Shown one piece after another: positions 9,141 through 22,300 of a stretch of 64,000 nt of DNA (positions are counted from its first letter, which is position 1; every line of letters starts with the position of its first letter). The notes beneath the pieces are model-generated. The model was not told the origin of the DNA, ran no database searches, and saw nothing but the letters and a program-made list of their open reading frames with translations. The translations under genes were made by a program, and so were the position numbers. Source of the DNA: Peptococcaceae bacterium BICA1-7 (GTDB lineage Bacteria > Bacillota > Desulfotomaculia > Desulfotomaculales > Desulfocucumaceae); the NCBI GenBank assembly GCA_000802095.1, contig JUEB01000009.1, positions 248,001 to 312,000 of the forward strand. Reading direction: 5' to 3'.

Positions 9141-10337
9141 GTGAAAGTATTGGTGTGGAATATTCAAAAATTTACCGCTTCCAAGGTACCCATTAATGAT
9201 GATCACAGAAAAAGAACCAGAGTCAGTGAAATGCCGGCTATCGCCAACTATTTGGAAATGGTATTTTCCGGGAACTATAGGTCGAACAACCGTCCGGATG
9301 TTATTGCACTGCTGGAGGTCATAGACAACCGGGGGACCGGTCTTGGCAAAACACCCACCGATGACAGCCTTGCCACCATCGGTCTCATCACCCTACAGCA
9401 GTTTATGACCAGCTTGAATATCAGGGATGCCGTCTGGCTGATTGCCCCTCCTTTAAAGTGCAATCCTCCGAAACCTCCGCTTCATCCCGGCAGATGGCCC
9501 CAGGAGGAAGTGGTTGGCGTATTGTACGACTCCAATAAAGTGAGCTTCGAGGGGCCAAATTACTGGGTAAACGGCGCTTCGGCCACCCAACTTCCGGCAG
9601 TTCCCTATGACGCCAGCTATCCGGCCCCCTGGAACAATGCCGCTATTACAGGCCCCACCGCCAGGGCCGGAAAAGTCATGTTTACCGACAGTACCAACAA
9701 TGCCTTGAACTTTCCCAACCAAAACAACCGCAGGCCCTTCATGGTGGACTTCAGGGAAAGGTATGGCGCCAGACGCCTGGTCCGGTGCGCTTTCCTGCAC
9801 ACCTCCCCCAGCACCTGCAAACAGGCTACCGTGGAGATAGGGAAAATTAGCGCCATCAGCGACGCCACCCCAGATATAACCATCGTGGCCGGAGACTATA
9901 ATGTCAATTTGCGGGTTGAAAGAGACAGGGCCGCCTACCAGGAGCTGACCACCCGTAATTTCAACAACCAGCTGACAATGCTAAACACCTATTCCACCCA
10001 CTACAAGAAGCTTGAAAGCGCCACACCCGTTGTTTTAACGCGAAGTGATAAATACCTGGTGGATAAAAGCAGCTACCAGGATAAATACTTCATAGACAAC
10101 TTCTACGTGAGGGTAAAAGGTGGCGTTGCCACAAATGTCCGGGTGGCCACCGCCATAGATATGGTCATGGGAGTTCCCGACCCCTATCTTAGAACCATGG
10201 AAGATTCACTGGAAGATTTAAAAGAAATAAGTGAAGAAGATATTACTCGCGGATTTTTGCTTTTCAAGGACGATGACAATTTCGGACATATCCGGGCCAC
10301 CAGCGACCACCTTCCCATTTTCCTTAATATAGATTAA
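9141..10337 (+). CDS. Endonuclease/exonuclease/phosphatase (EEP) fold protein
   Basis: 398 residues from a GTG start, with an AGGGGAG site just upstream and 19 nt after the previous gene. Motifs of the DNase I/exonuclease III/phosphatase superfamily are present in order: VWNIQK at the N-terminus (Asn7), IALLEV with Glu59 as metal ligand, a FLHTSPS strand near 215, VAGDYNVN near 249-256 (Asp and Asn), and SDHLPIF near 388-394 with the catalytic His. All key residues look intact, so it should be an active Mg-dependent phosphodiesterase or phosphatase. No signal peptide is visible. In the cassette it is the only part with an obvious enzymatic activity, so it is a candidate effector (inference). 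Substrate cannot be told from sequence. Confidence 0.8.
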   Translation: MKVLVWNIQKFTASKVPINDDHRKRTRVSEMPAIANYLEMVFSGNYRSNNRPDVIALLEVIDNRGTGLGKTPTDDSLATIGLITLQQFMTSLNIRDAVWLIAPPLKCNPPKPPLHPGRWPQEEVVGVLYDSNKVSFEGPNYWVNGASATQLPAVPYDASYPAPWNNAAITGPTARAGKVMFTDSTNNALNFPNQNNRRPFMVDFRERYGARRLVRCAFLHTSPSTCKQATVEIGKISAISDATPDITIVAGDYNVNLRVERDRAAYQELTTRNFNNQLTMLNTYSTHYKKLESATPVVLTRSDKYLVDKSSYQDKYFIDNFYVRVKGGVATNVRVATAIDMVMGVPDPYLRTMEDSLEDLKEISEEDITRGFLLFKDDDNFGHIRATSDHLPIFLNID

Positions 10338-10361
10338 TTGATTGATAAAGGAGCAAACCCT

Positions 10362-13300
10362 ATGACCGTGAAAAATACTGGAAATACAACTATTGAAGAC
10401 ATATGGAATGAGGCCGGCAGGCAGGCCCAAACCGGAGGGCCGGTAGTTTTGAGCAATTCACTGATGCCGTCGGAAACCCTGTGGGCCGAGGTTGCCGTAG
10501 CCCTGGGGGTGAAAGAAATAGACATATACCCACCAGCCGGCCAAAAGGTTTTCATCGGGCCAGTCACGGGAGACCGTTTCACGGTCAGGGGTTTGTTGTC
10601 TTTACTTGGTTTTACTGACTGTACCTGCGACATAGTCATCTGGGTTACCGGCGGGGCGCCGGGATTCTCCTTCCAAATAGGCCGCCAGGAGGAGGGGTGG
10701 ACCTTTGGGGACTGGTATTACCTCTTCAGGACCTCTTCATTCAACAGGCTGAATCAAAGAAACGTTAAATTCTCCTGGGACTCTTCAAAACCTATGACCG
10801 GTGAGCAAAGTCCCCTTTCCTTTTACGGGGAAGTGGAGCTTACGGGCACCCTTGGCTTCCTGCTCCGATTTACCACCGGCAATACGGTTGCCTGGCAGGG
10901 TCCCATACTGTTTTCCTCCGAATGGGACAACCGGCCGGCCTTTGACCTGAAGTCCCCTCTGGTAAATCCGGGCACGGGCGATTCCTTTACCATCGGTTTT
11001 CTGAATGTTTCATCACCATATCTGGAGGCCAGGGCTACTTACCAGGACTCGGAGGAAAAGCCGGCCGTCAAGCTTCCGCACACCGATGTCAATTTCGGCA
11101 TGCTCCTCAATGAAACCGGGATGACCCTAAAGCCTTTCACCTTTGAAGTCCCCATTATGGACTACAGCTCGGTACTGTGCCTGACCGGTATATATGGCAG
11201 CCCCGGGGATACTCTGAGCCTTGGGGATGTAACCAACTGGCTGTTAAACCTCCCGGCCCCGCCAAGCCTGCCCGCCCCCCTGGATGGACTGTTCAACAGC
11301 GTGGGACTCAGCTCCTTCCAGGCCATGTTCACCTCGGGCAACAGCTTCGACCTTTTATCCGCAGCTGTAACGGTCAGCTCCAAGAGCAGTGAGCCTCTTT
11401 GGAGAATCTACGGGGACGATATCGTTCTGAAAGATATTTATTTGCTAAGCGGCGTCCAGTGGATAGCTGCCGGCTACACCTATTATGACAACACCTTTGG
11501 GGCCGATCTAAAGGTTTTCGGGCTCCTTTTCAATATTGAAATAAGCTGGGCCACCGGCTGGCCCCTGGTGATCAAGGGAGAATTGACCCCTTCCGACGGG
11601 CTTCCCTTAAAATTCAGCGATCTGATCCAAAAACTGAGCTGCGGGCTGGATACTTCCGGCCTGGACGATTTCTTCTCCCTTACCTTTTCCCGGGTCGGAG
11701 CCGAGCTGACCCCTTCCGGCGATAATTTTGCCCTGCGGGTGATGACTGAAGCGGATGTAAGCCTAAAGCTTTTCGGGAAGGAATATCTGGGCCTGCACAA
11801 CCTGTACCTGCTTTTTACAGCGGCCAAAGACTTAAAGGGCCAGATACAATACAGTGTTTACGCCAGCGGGGACATTACCATCCTGGGATTTCACCTGCCG
11901 GCGGAACTTGTTCTGTCCGGTGATCAAAAGCAGTTTACCGTTGGGCCTTTCAGCTTCACTTTCGGCGATATAGTTAAATTTATGGTGCAGCTTATTCATC
12001 CCTCGTGGGATTTCGAACTGCCCGCCCCCTGGAATGTATTAAATTCCATCGGCTTTGAAAACCTGACCCTGACTTTCGATTTGATTGAAAAGAGTGTAGC
12101 CCTGTCCACAGGAATGCGGGTCGATTTCGGGTTTATCGACATTACCGACATATCCCTCACCTACCACTGGAAAACACCCAAAGGCCAGAAGGAAGGCGTT
12201 ATTGTTTCACTTAAAGGAACCTTCCTGGGACTGCCCATCAGCACCGAGGACGGAGAGGACAGCCTGAGCTGGGATGTGGTCAACGAGCATCCCCCCGAAG
12301 TGCCCGGCGCCGGAAATGAAACCTTCCACCTGGAGTACCTTGGCATCGGACAGCATATTTCCTTCAGGGACAGTAGCCAGTTAAAGACCATAGGCGATGT
12401 GATAACGGCGCTGGAAACCAATTTTCGCCCGGTAAGCCGGGCGGAAACCCCCCTGGCCCTGGCCGGCGGCCTTATTTTTAACGAGAACAGCGGCTGGCTC
12501 CTGGGAACAAAATTCACCTTTCTAAAAATGATTACCCTTAGCGCTATTTTCAACGACCCCCAGCTTTACGGGCTACGGGTGGCTCTGGCGGGAGAAAAGG
12601 CAGGAAGCCTCTCCGGACTGGAATTTGAAATATTCTATAAAAAGGTCACCGATACGGTGGGCATGTACCATACCGAGTTAATTCTTCCCGACGCCTTCCG
12701 GTATCTTGAATTCGGAGCGGTTTCCATCACCCTGCCCATAGTGGTCATCGATATTTACACCAACGGCAATTTCCGCATTGACGCGGGATTTCCCCATAAC
12801 GGAAACTTTGAGCGATCCTTTGCCGTGCAAGTTTTCCCCTATATCGGCCTGGGCGGCTTTTACCTGGCCTACCTGGACGGAAGCACCTCCGAAACGGTTC
12901 CCCGGATTGACAACGGCCAGTTCCGCCCGGTGATTGAATTCGGGTTCGGGCTGGCCGTGGGCCTGGGCAAAACCATTCACAAGGGGCCCTTAAAAGCAGG
13001 CCTGTCCCTTACTGTGGCAGGTATTCTGGAAGGAACCCTGGCCTGGTTCCACCCCGACAACAAGGACCAGGACACCGAAGTTTACTACTGCATTTGCGGA
13101 ACCGTCGGCATTACCGGCCAGTTATATGGTGAAGTGGATTTTTGTATCATCAAGGCCAGCGTGGAAGTGCTGGCCTATGCCCGTGTAATGCTGATCATCC
13201 AGTCCTACGAGCCCATTGCCATTGCCCTTGATATCGGGGTGGAGGCCCATGTAAAGGTCAAGGTGCTGTTTGTCACCATTCACCTGTCCTTTGAGCTAAC

Positions 13301-16300
13301 CCTCCACGAACAATTCACCATCGGTGAAAGGCATACCCCGCCCTGGCATGTTATCGAAGGCGCCACACCGGCGGCCTCCGGGAAAAAACTCCGCCTGCAG
13401 CGCTCCCGCGCCCGTGGCCTCAGCCGTTTAAACCGCATGCTCCCCGCATTCCCCCTTGATAAAATAATGTCGGAGCCGCGGCTTGACTGGCAGGCGGTCA
13501 CCCGGCTGAAAAACGCCGATGATCAGGACAGTTTCAACGTGGACCTGGAATTCTGTGTACTGTACACTGTTTCGGATACCAAATCCCTGGTTGGTGATAA
13601 TGGACAGCCCGCCCCGGTAAAGGTGGCAGCACTGCCTTTGCTCTTTGTGCCCAACGCTATCCCGCCGGGGGTTTCGGACCGGAAAGCACTAAAAGCGGCG
13701 GACGCTGCAGAGTCCCCTTTTTCCATGTTGGCGCACGGCATGCTGGAAAGGGCTCTGGCGGCCCGCATGGCCGTTACCCAAAGCATATACATCAGCCTAT
13801 ACGATTTGCAGGTCATAGCCACCCACCTGCTGGCCGGAATGGCCGACGAGGATTTTACCTATGCCGGCCTGTCGGACTATTTCAAAAACCATATGACCTT
13901 CCGCCTGCGTCTGCCGGAAAAGCCACCGGCAGGAACAGAAGCTCCCTCGGGCACCATTTTCCCGATGATCCCCGATTTAAAGCTTGAAAGCCAGGATGGC
14001 CTGGTCGGCGTACACTACCTGGACGACGCACGGCTTCTGGCCAGCCCCGTCTATGAAGAAAAACTCAGTGCATATTTTGAATCCTTCAACGTCCGCTACC
14101 AGAACCAGGCGGAAAAAATAGGCGACCACAACCCCGCCGGTCTGAAATCCAAAAACGCCGCTCCCGCCGGAGAAACCACCTCGGCCTTCATTTTCAGGGA
14201 TTATTTCCTGATGATTACCCGGAGCGTCATTCAGGCCGCCATGGATTATCTCCAGAACTATATCTACCAAACCCCTGGGGACAGAGCCGTATCACTGTTT
14301 TCCATAGCACAGGAAACAGCATCCCAAAGCGGCCAGCCCGGCCTGGAAAACCCGACGCCCTATACCATTGCTCTGGCCAACCAGGACCGGGCGGACTTGC
14401 TGGACACCGCGTGCGCTCCCACACTTAGCCTTGTGCTCTATCAAACCAGGAACGGGGATACGGTAAAAAGCATCGCAGATAAATTCGGGATAACTCCCGA
14501 AGCTTTGACCGGCCTTACCGGCAGCAGCGGAACCCTGCTGAACGCCGGACATCCGGGGATGCTGAAGCCCGGCGGGCTAATCAGCGTGGGCAGCCTGCAG
14601 TATACGGTGGAAATAGACGGGGAGCCACTGGACTACGTCGCGGCCTTGTTTTACATAACCGAAGAAAGCCTGATCCGGGCCAACCCCGGAATAGACCGCC
14701 AGCCCCTGCAAAAGGGGCAGGTTCTGTCCATCCCCGGCGCCAAATATCAGATCCGCGAGGCAGATACCTTCCAGTCGGTGGCGGACGCCTTCCACCTCAC
14801 CCTGCCGGACCTGACCGGATTTAGCCAGGAGGATGAGGGCATACTGGCGGAGCTTTCGGTGTGGAACATTCCACCCTTTACCGTCACCATCCGGGAAGGA
14901 GACAGCCTCCGCTCCCTGGCTGAAAGATACAACCTAAATCTGGAAGAATTGCTGGATGACGGCCTGAGCCGGCAGGAAGACCTCTTTTTAAGAAATACCG
15001 GCCTGCTGGTGCCCCAAAGGCCGGACATGGAAGGGAGCCAGCTGGTGGCGGAGGTTATGAAAAAAACCGCGGTCAACGACATAGCCGCCTCTCTTTCCCG
15101 CTTCCTGCTCAACGGGCTTCGCATCCCCATGCCGGCGGATGAGCCTGACTTCAGGAAACTGTTTTCACTGTACAACCTCCTGGGACAGCAGATTGATGCG
15201 CCCGAAACAAGCACGACGGAATATTCCCTGACCCTGTCCAACCCGGACGGTGTTTCATGGATTTTACCTGCCAGCACTAAATATATATTCGACGGGGATG
15301 ATTACGACGCCATCGCCAGGTGCCGGCAGCCCTTTACCCCGGAATTCACGCCACCTGCGCCTGTCGCCTCATTCGCCTACCAGCCCGGCCGCTATGCCTT
15401 AAGCCAGGCGGTCCACTGGCAGAACCCCGCCGCCGGAGAATTGGCGGGAGAGGGGGACGGCGGCCTAAGTACCGCCGGCGAGCCGGTAATATACCCATTT
15501 CCCTCCGCGCTGCTGGCCGGGATCCTGGATTTGAGCCCCAGAGTCCCCGGGCAGGACGGCTTTAAATATGACCTGGTCATCGGCATTCAGGAGTCTCCCG
15601 GCGTACCGCTGAAGGTTCAGCCGGTGGAAAGCTACTGCTGGGCCACCGTAATGGATTTCAAGATCCACCGGGTCTACCGGCCTGTTAACACCCTGGAAGC
15701 GATAAACAACAGCTACCAACTGCTTGGAACCGATGAACAGGGTCGAAAAACATTGCAAAGCATTTGGGAATATATGTTGAGCGGCCCGGGGAAAGAAGAC
15801 CGGGCCGGCTTGTACATACTTTATTCCGCCGACCCGTCCCAGCCCAATAACCAGGGCTGTCTGTCCGGACTGCTCCAGGATAATGCCACCTTCCTGCTGA
15901 AAACCAACCTCTCCACCACCAGCCATTCCTCTCCCGAACTGAAGGCTGGACACTATGGCCCGGATACCATGGATGGAGCCCCGCTGCAGGAATACTATGC
16001 CAGTACCGGTGACCCGCAAAACTTCCTCAAGCTCCTCTGGGAATGCAGTGTTGTCAACACCGGCGGCTATTACCTGAACTACACCGAACAGGGGGGCGGC
16101 CCCCTGCCCGGCACCATATTCAACGAAGCCGGAGAAGCATCGCTGAAACTGCTGGTCTTATTCGACAGCCTGAAGCACCTTCCCGGCCCGGCGCCGCATC
16201 CGGACATGCTCAGGTTTTGCAATTGCGCGGTTATTTGTCAAAACCTGGACACCTCCACCGCCCAGCTATACGTGGAGGCTTCCAGCTACGCCATCAAAAA

Positions 16301-19300
16301 CCCTGACGACAGCCAACCGGCCACCCTGCAAAACACCGCGCTGGCTATGGGCTTTGACTCCACCCTGGCTATGGCGGAAGTAAACCGGGAGGTCAAGCTG
16401 ATCCTGAAAACCGGCGCGACAATAACGGTCAACGCCGCTTCCTATGTGATCAAGCAGGGGGATACCCTGGATAGTGTGGCCGAGGTATTGACCGGCGGCA
16501 GCCTGGATGCGCTGGTGGACACAATCAAGGACACGGCGGGGCTGTTAACCCTCAATGCGCTTTTGCAGTACCAGCCCGGCCAGCTGCAACTGGTTAATAC
16601 CATTCCCACAGGCTCATTAGGGTTTGAATTAGACCGCACAAACCCCGACCCGGATGATACGCCCTACGGCCAAATGACGGCAAGCCAGCAGATGAACCTG
16701 CTCTTTCACCTGCTGGGCTATCAAATACAGGACACAGATTATTTCAGCACCGTGAACAAAGAAGGTTCGGAAGGCCTTCCGGCAGGTCCCGCCAATGCCC
16801 AGGGAGCCGGACAGCAGGACAAGACCCTGTGGAATTATAAAAACAGCCTCCAGGCTTCCAACTTTGCCAGAGCCGAATACAACTACGCGCCTGCGGTGCC
16901 CGGCCTGCCGCTGCCCCAGGACAACTCTTACGCGGGACTGGCAGAAGGCTCAAACATGACGTTGTCCCTATACTTCCAGGATGTATTCGGCAACCGGCCT
17001 GACGCTGCCCCGGCTTCCCGGGTAACTCTGCCCTTTGCCTACAGCGACAGCGTTATCTCGGTTTCCATGTGGCCGGGAATCGCGGTCAGCTACAGTGTTC
17101 AAAAAAGCAGCCCGCCTGAATTCAGGCTTTGCCTGCAAGCCGCCGTAAGCCTTGCCAACTACCTGAGCGGCCCCGGCCGTTCCCTGACAGCCAGCGCCAA
17201 AAGCGTGCTGACCGACAGGGAAAAGCTGACACAGGCTTACTACCAGTTGATTCAGCCCGACCTGCAGGTAAGCGTCTCCGCCAGCCTGGATCAGCCGGCG
17301 GAGAATACACCGCCTGAAATCCACTATATATGGAAATCCCGGTGGTTCCAGTTGCTGTCCGCCCAGTTGATATTCCTTAATGCCCTGGCGGAGCTGGAAA
17401 GCGTAAAAATACAGGCCGCCGCGGGAAATACCCTGTCCGGCCTGTGCACGCCATACCTGGTCAGTCCGGGGGCCCTTGCGGAAAACAACGGGGCTCTGCC
17501 TGCCGACACGCTGTTTGATATATCCGAAACCAATCCCCTGGTGCTTCCTCAAAAAGAAGTGGTCCGCCAGGGCGACACTCTTATAACCATATCGGAACGC
17601 CGGGGAGGAACTCCCGGCCCGGTGGCGCTGGCAATCCAAAACAGCCAGGCGCCCTTGCCTCCGGGAACGGTGATAAAAACTCCGCAGCGTCAAGTGCCTG
17701 CCTCTGCCCAGGAGCCAACCGGCGACCGCTCACTGGCGGACCTGTGGCGGGATTTCAACCTGTGGCCCCTGGGTTTGGCTACCGAGAACAGTGACAGGGC
17801 TGATCTATTGAGGCAGGGCGCTGTGGTTTCGCTACAGGGGCTTTCCCTGCAGGTACCGGCGGAAGCCAGCTTTAATCAGCTGGTGGAACAGTTCATGAAC
17901 TACACGGTGAGCGTAGATACCTCCCTGGCCCAGGTGGCTGAGAATTATTCCATGCCCCTGTCATCCCTTGCGGACGCCATCCGCTCACAGGCGGGAATAT
18001 GGCGGGAGGGCGCGGTTTTCACCTATGGAGGCCATTCCCGGACTGCTGCTTTAAATGACAGCCTTTACGATCTGGCAGAAGCATTCTCAATGGACGGGCT
18101 GCCCGTTACGGTTGAAACTCTGGCTCAGTCCAACAAGGACAATGCCACCCTGCTTAAAACCGGCGCCATACTGAGCACGGGCCTGTTTTCCATCCAGTTA
18201 AGCGATCTGGTGCAGGCCAACCTGGAGGTGAAGGGCCTGTTTGTGCCCGGCGCGGTTTTCCGGGTGTCCAACTATGTTACCGGTAAACTGGATACACTGG
18301 CGGGGCTGGAGTCGGACCCGGGCTTTAAAGCAGAGGATATTGCCGCGCTCAACCAGTATTTGCCCAATCTCTTCGGTGCCGGGACGCCCCTTTTCATTTC
18401 AATGGCAAATTATATTCCGGCCCCGGGAGAAACACTTTCCCACCTGGTGGCGGCAAGGAACGTCACCTTTGAGGAATTGGGCCTGGCCAACGGCAGTCAC
18501 CCGCTGAAGGCCCAGGACAGGGAAAACCTGGAGGTTCCTGGACGGCAAAACCTGCCCGACGGCCGGGAGCTTATGGTTCCCTGCGTCACGGCGGTCAACC
18601 CGGATACCGGCCTTACTGAAAGCTTAAGCGACATAGCGGCACGTTTCAACAACGGCCTGGATTCCCTTGGCCTGGCCAGGATAAACTGGCACATGCCCTA
18701 TCTCTTCAGTCCGGGACAGCAGGTGATAGCGGGGGGCAAAACCCTTACCATCCTGGAAACTGATAATTTCAACCAGCTTATCCATAGGTTTTTAGAGCTG
18801 GGAGTTCCCCTTACAGACCAGGACCTGGTCAATGCACTGGACAAGCCGGGAATTCTTGCCCCGGGCGCCCTTTTCTCGGCAACATGTCCCAGTATTTCCG
18901 TTATTAAGCCCTCGGGTCAGGCTTTGCTCTTTCACGTAAAAACTTCGTATTTGCTGCTGGTCAACCGTACCCGGCCCGGCTTGCTAATACCGGGCACCAG
19001 GGTTTCACTCAAACTGCCCCAAACCGGAGAAATGGTTTCACTGGATACCAGAGACTCGGAAACACTCAATACACTTCTGACAAACTTCCAGGGCACCTAC
19101 GGTCCGGACATTGGGTGGGACGATTTGGCTTCGGCTGTTGAAAACCTGGATATTCTCATACCCGGCGCCGCCTTTATTCTGCCGCCGTCAGCCTGCGTCC
19201 TGGAATGCTCACTGGAAGCGAACCTGCCCGGGGTATTGTTCCCCGTGGACGTAACCCTGGCCATGGAGAGGGTGCAGTATGAAATAACCGGGGCAGTGCT

Positions 19301-22300
19301 GGGCGTATTGCAGGCAGCCGGTGTCCCTCAGCAGGTAATCGAAATACTTGACACTTTAAAAGACCAGCAGTTCATCAGCGGAGACAGTTTCAGGGCCAAG
19401 CTCAGGGAAAGTCTGGCCGATGCATACAGCCTGCTGCCCCTGGACCTGACCCTGAGAATCTCGGCTTCACCGTCCACACTGGTAAGTGCGGCGCTTGAAG
19501 ACACTGTGCCTGTTCAGAAAGCATTGACAACACTCTCTCCCTACATGCCTGAAGGAACGGACACATCGGATGCCATGAGCCTGACGCAGTTTGCTATTGA
19601 CTTTGAAGATGCCTTTAATGATGGCGAAAACTTCCTGAAGCTGGCAGTGGGCCTGGGACGTGAGCCCAACGGAGTTGGAGAAAAAGCCAAAAAGCTGTGG
19701 GCGGTCTCTTTCGGCCAAAACGGTTTTGAGTTTTCAATCAAAAATGAGCAGGTATCCTACTTCGCTATGCGGCCCCTGTCCAACGTTCTAATCAGCCGGG
19801 ATGCCCGGATGAGTACCTATCAGAGGGGTCAGGGTTTGACCAGCGCCCCGGCCATGCACTTTGCGAATGTGGAGCTTGACCTCTGGGCGCGGCAGTTCCT
19901 GGAAAGCGTTGATTTATTCCTTTCCGGCCCCTACTCGGTGCCTGCGGCCCGGTACAATCCCGGCGCGGTTGCCAGGCTCCTTGACTGCAAGGAAGAACTT
20001 TCGGAGGCCATTTCGTTTTACCTGATAAACCTGCTTGAATCTCCCGGCTATGCCGGAGACATAAATAAAGCCCGGGATGAATTTATGGACAGGCTTAAAA
20101 TAAGGCTGGCGGACGCTTACTCCGTGGAAACCATCCTGCAGTTCCCTGTGGATGTGCCTCACAGCAGCTTTACAGATGTCCGCACCGCACCAAGGCTTTC
20201 AGGCAAGCCCGTAAATATAGGGTTTGTAACCGGTGCTACAGAAGATATTGAAACCATGGCCCAAAAGCTTAATGTGAGCCAGCAATTCCTGCTGGACACC
20301 ATTTCCACTATGCCGGGCATTTTAAACTTCTCCGCTGACGGCCAGGTGGTCCGTGTACAATACACCCCTCCCCCGGGAACGCCGCAAACCGTGGAACTTC
20401 TCCCGGGCATGACCTTGAAATCACTGGCTGAAACAACCCTGGGGCTGGAGAATGTGTACGACTTAATCGGCAGACTGACCGTCATTGAAGGGGATTCTCT
20501 GTTTGCTCCCCATATCACCGTCAACATTACCGGCGTTAAAGGAACGGTGGGCGATACCGGCCAGCCGATGCCGGGAGTCCCGGCCAGGAGCTTCCAGGCT
20601 GCGGCCGGATACTTCGACCTTCCCGTTTCCGACCTTGGCCGGGCAATACAAAACATCCCCGGCATTTTTGCCGTCGCTTCCTTAAGCTACAACGGCCGGG
20701 AAACGGCAGTGACCCCGGTGGACACCCTGGGAACCGTCTCCGCACGGCTCGACTCCACTCCCGAAACACTGGCCCAGTATTATGCTGTGGAGCCCGGCCT
20801 TTTAACCCAGGGTATTTCCGTATACAGCCTGCAGGTACTGCCCCAATACGATATCTCCACTGCCAAAGTCCCTCTATCTGAGCCAGGCTCCCACCTTACC
20901 TTCTTTGTAGACGTGAAATCCGGATGGTGGGCCAAAAAAATGTTTTTCAACCTGGAGTACGCCATCAATGAAATTGAGTTTGATATATCCAATGTTCAAA
21001 ATATAGAAGACTACCAGGCTTCCTCCTGGTTAAGCTTTGTCATTCCCCTCGGCAGCGAAGACACCCGGCTGAAGGTCAAGTCAGGCCTCGGACAGCAGGA
21101 GGTTCCTTTGCTTATGCGGGCCTACCCGCCGTCTCCGGTGCTCATGAGCCAGGAAGGTGAGGGAAAACAGGTGGAAGCTGTCTGGCCGGACCAAAATCCT
21201 CCACTGGATGATTTAAAGAGCTGGGAATTCGAATACAGCTTTGAATACCGCATGGCAGCCCAGGATGAAATTTCCACCTTTGTCACCTTCAATGACGTCA
21301 TCCACGGATCAGACTATGCCCCCATGGCGGGAGACGGCGCCGACCCTCCCCTGGACCTATTTGAGGCACTGGCCCAGTTTGCCTTCAATTATCCGCAATT
21401 ACGGGATGACCTTGAACTACTGCCATTGACCTCCGGCGGGTCAGCGCCGTCCCAGGTGGCAGGCACGGCCATCGAAACCTTTGTGCAGCTTGCCGAATCG
21501 GTAGCCCAGGCCTGGTCCGCACCTGACGGCAGGCTTACTGGCGATACTGGAATCATTGCTGAAACCCACGAATATATATTGACCACCACCCATGACCAAT
21601 CACCCGGGCACTGCCTGAAAACCTTGATCTTTCATTCCGGGACAGCCAGCGAAAGCCTCTGGCCAAGCCATGTATGGGTATGGGACGATAATGACGGAAA
21701 GTGGTTGTCCCTGGAGCCAAAAGCTATAGAACCAGACAGCCGGGAAGCTGTTTTTGAATTCCCTGCCGGCATCACGCCGGAGAGATCTATCTGTTACAAA
21801 GCAGGGTTTAGCGGGCTTAACGTGATCAGGTACCAGAGCGGGGGAGCCGGACTGTCCATTTTCCGTAACCGCTACCTGGTAAGCAGCGGAGTAACCGCCG
21901 GGCCTTTCGTGTATACTACACCCTCGGTCAGGTTTCCCAACATGTTCACTCCATGGATTGTCCGCCCGGAAGAGTATCATCTAAGCGCAGGCACAGCCCA
22001 GTATTCCGGTAACTTCTTCGACAGTCTGCTCTCCGGACTCAGCAGCTTTTTTATAAAGCTGTTCGACCCGGAGAACCCGGCCTGGAATGACACAAGCACC
22101 CGTCAGATCGACCTGGCCGCAGGTTACTCCTTCGCGCTGTCTTTGGACCAGGCAGAAATGGTGGATATAAGAACCGTTACTCCGGTCCTGCTGGTGACGG
22201 TATATCCGTTCAAGATCAAGGAGGATTACAAAACAGATGAAGGCAGCTTCGTTTACAACCTGGCAACAGCAATCAGCCGCTGGAAAGATCAAAACCTCAG

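Noticed and set aside
10338-10361. TTG directly after the EEP stop as start of the giant gene
   Set aside because: The AAAGGAG site lies after this TTG and fits the ATG at 10362.
16968-17693. 241-codon minus-strand frame inside the giant gene
   Set aside because: GC-rich codon usage opens long antisense frames; no ribosome site and arginine-rich random composition.
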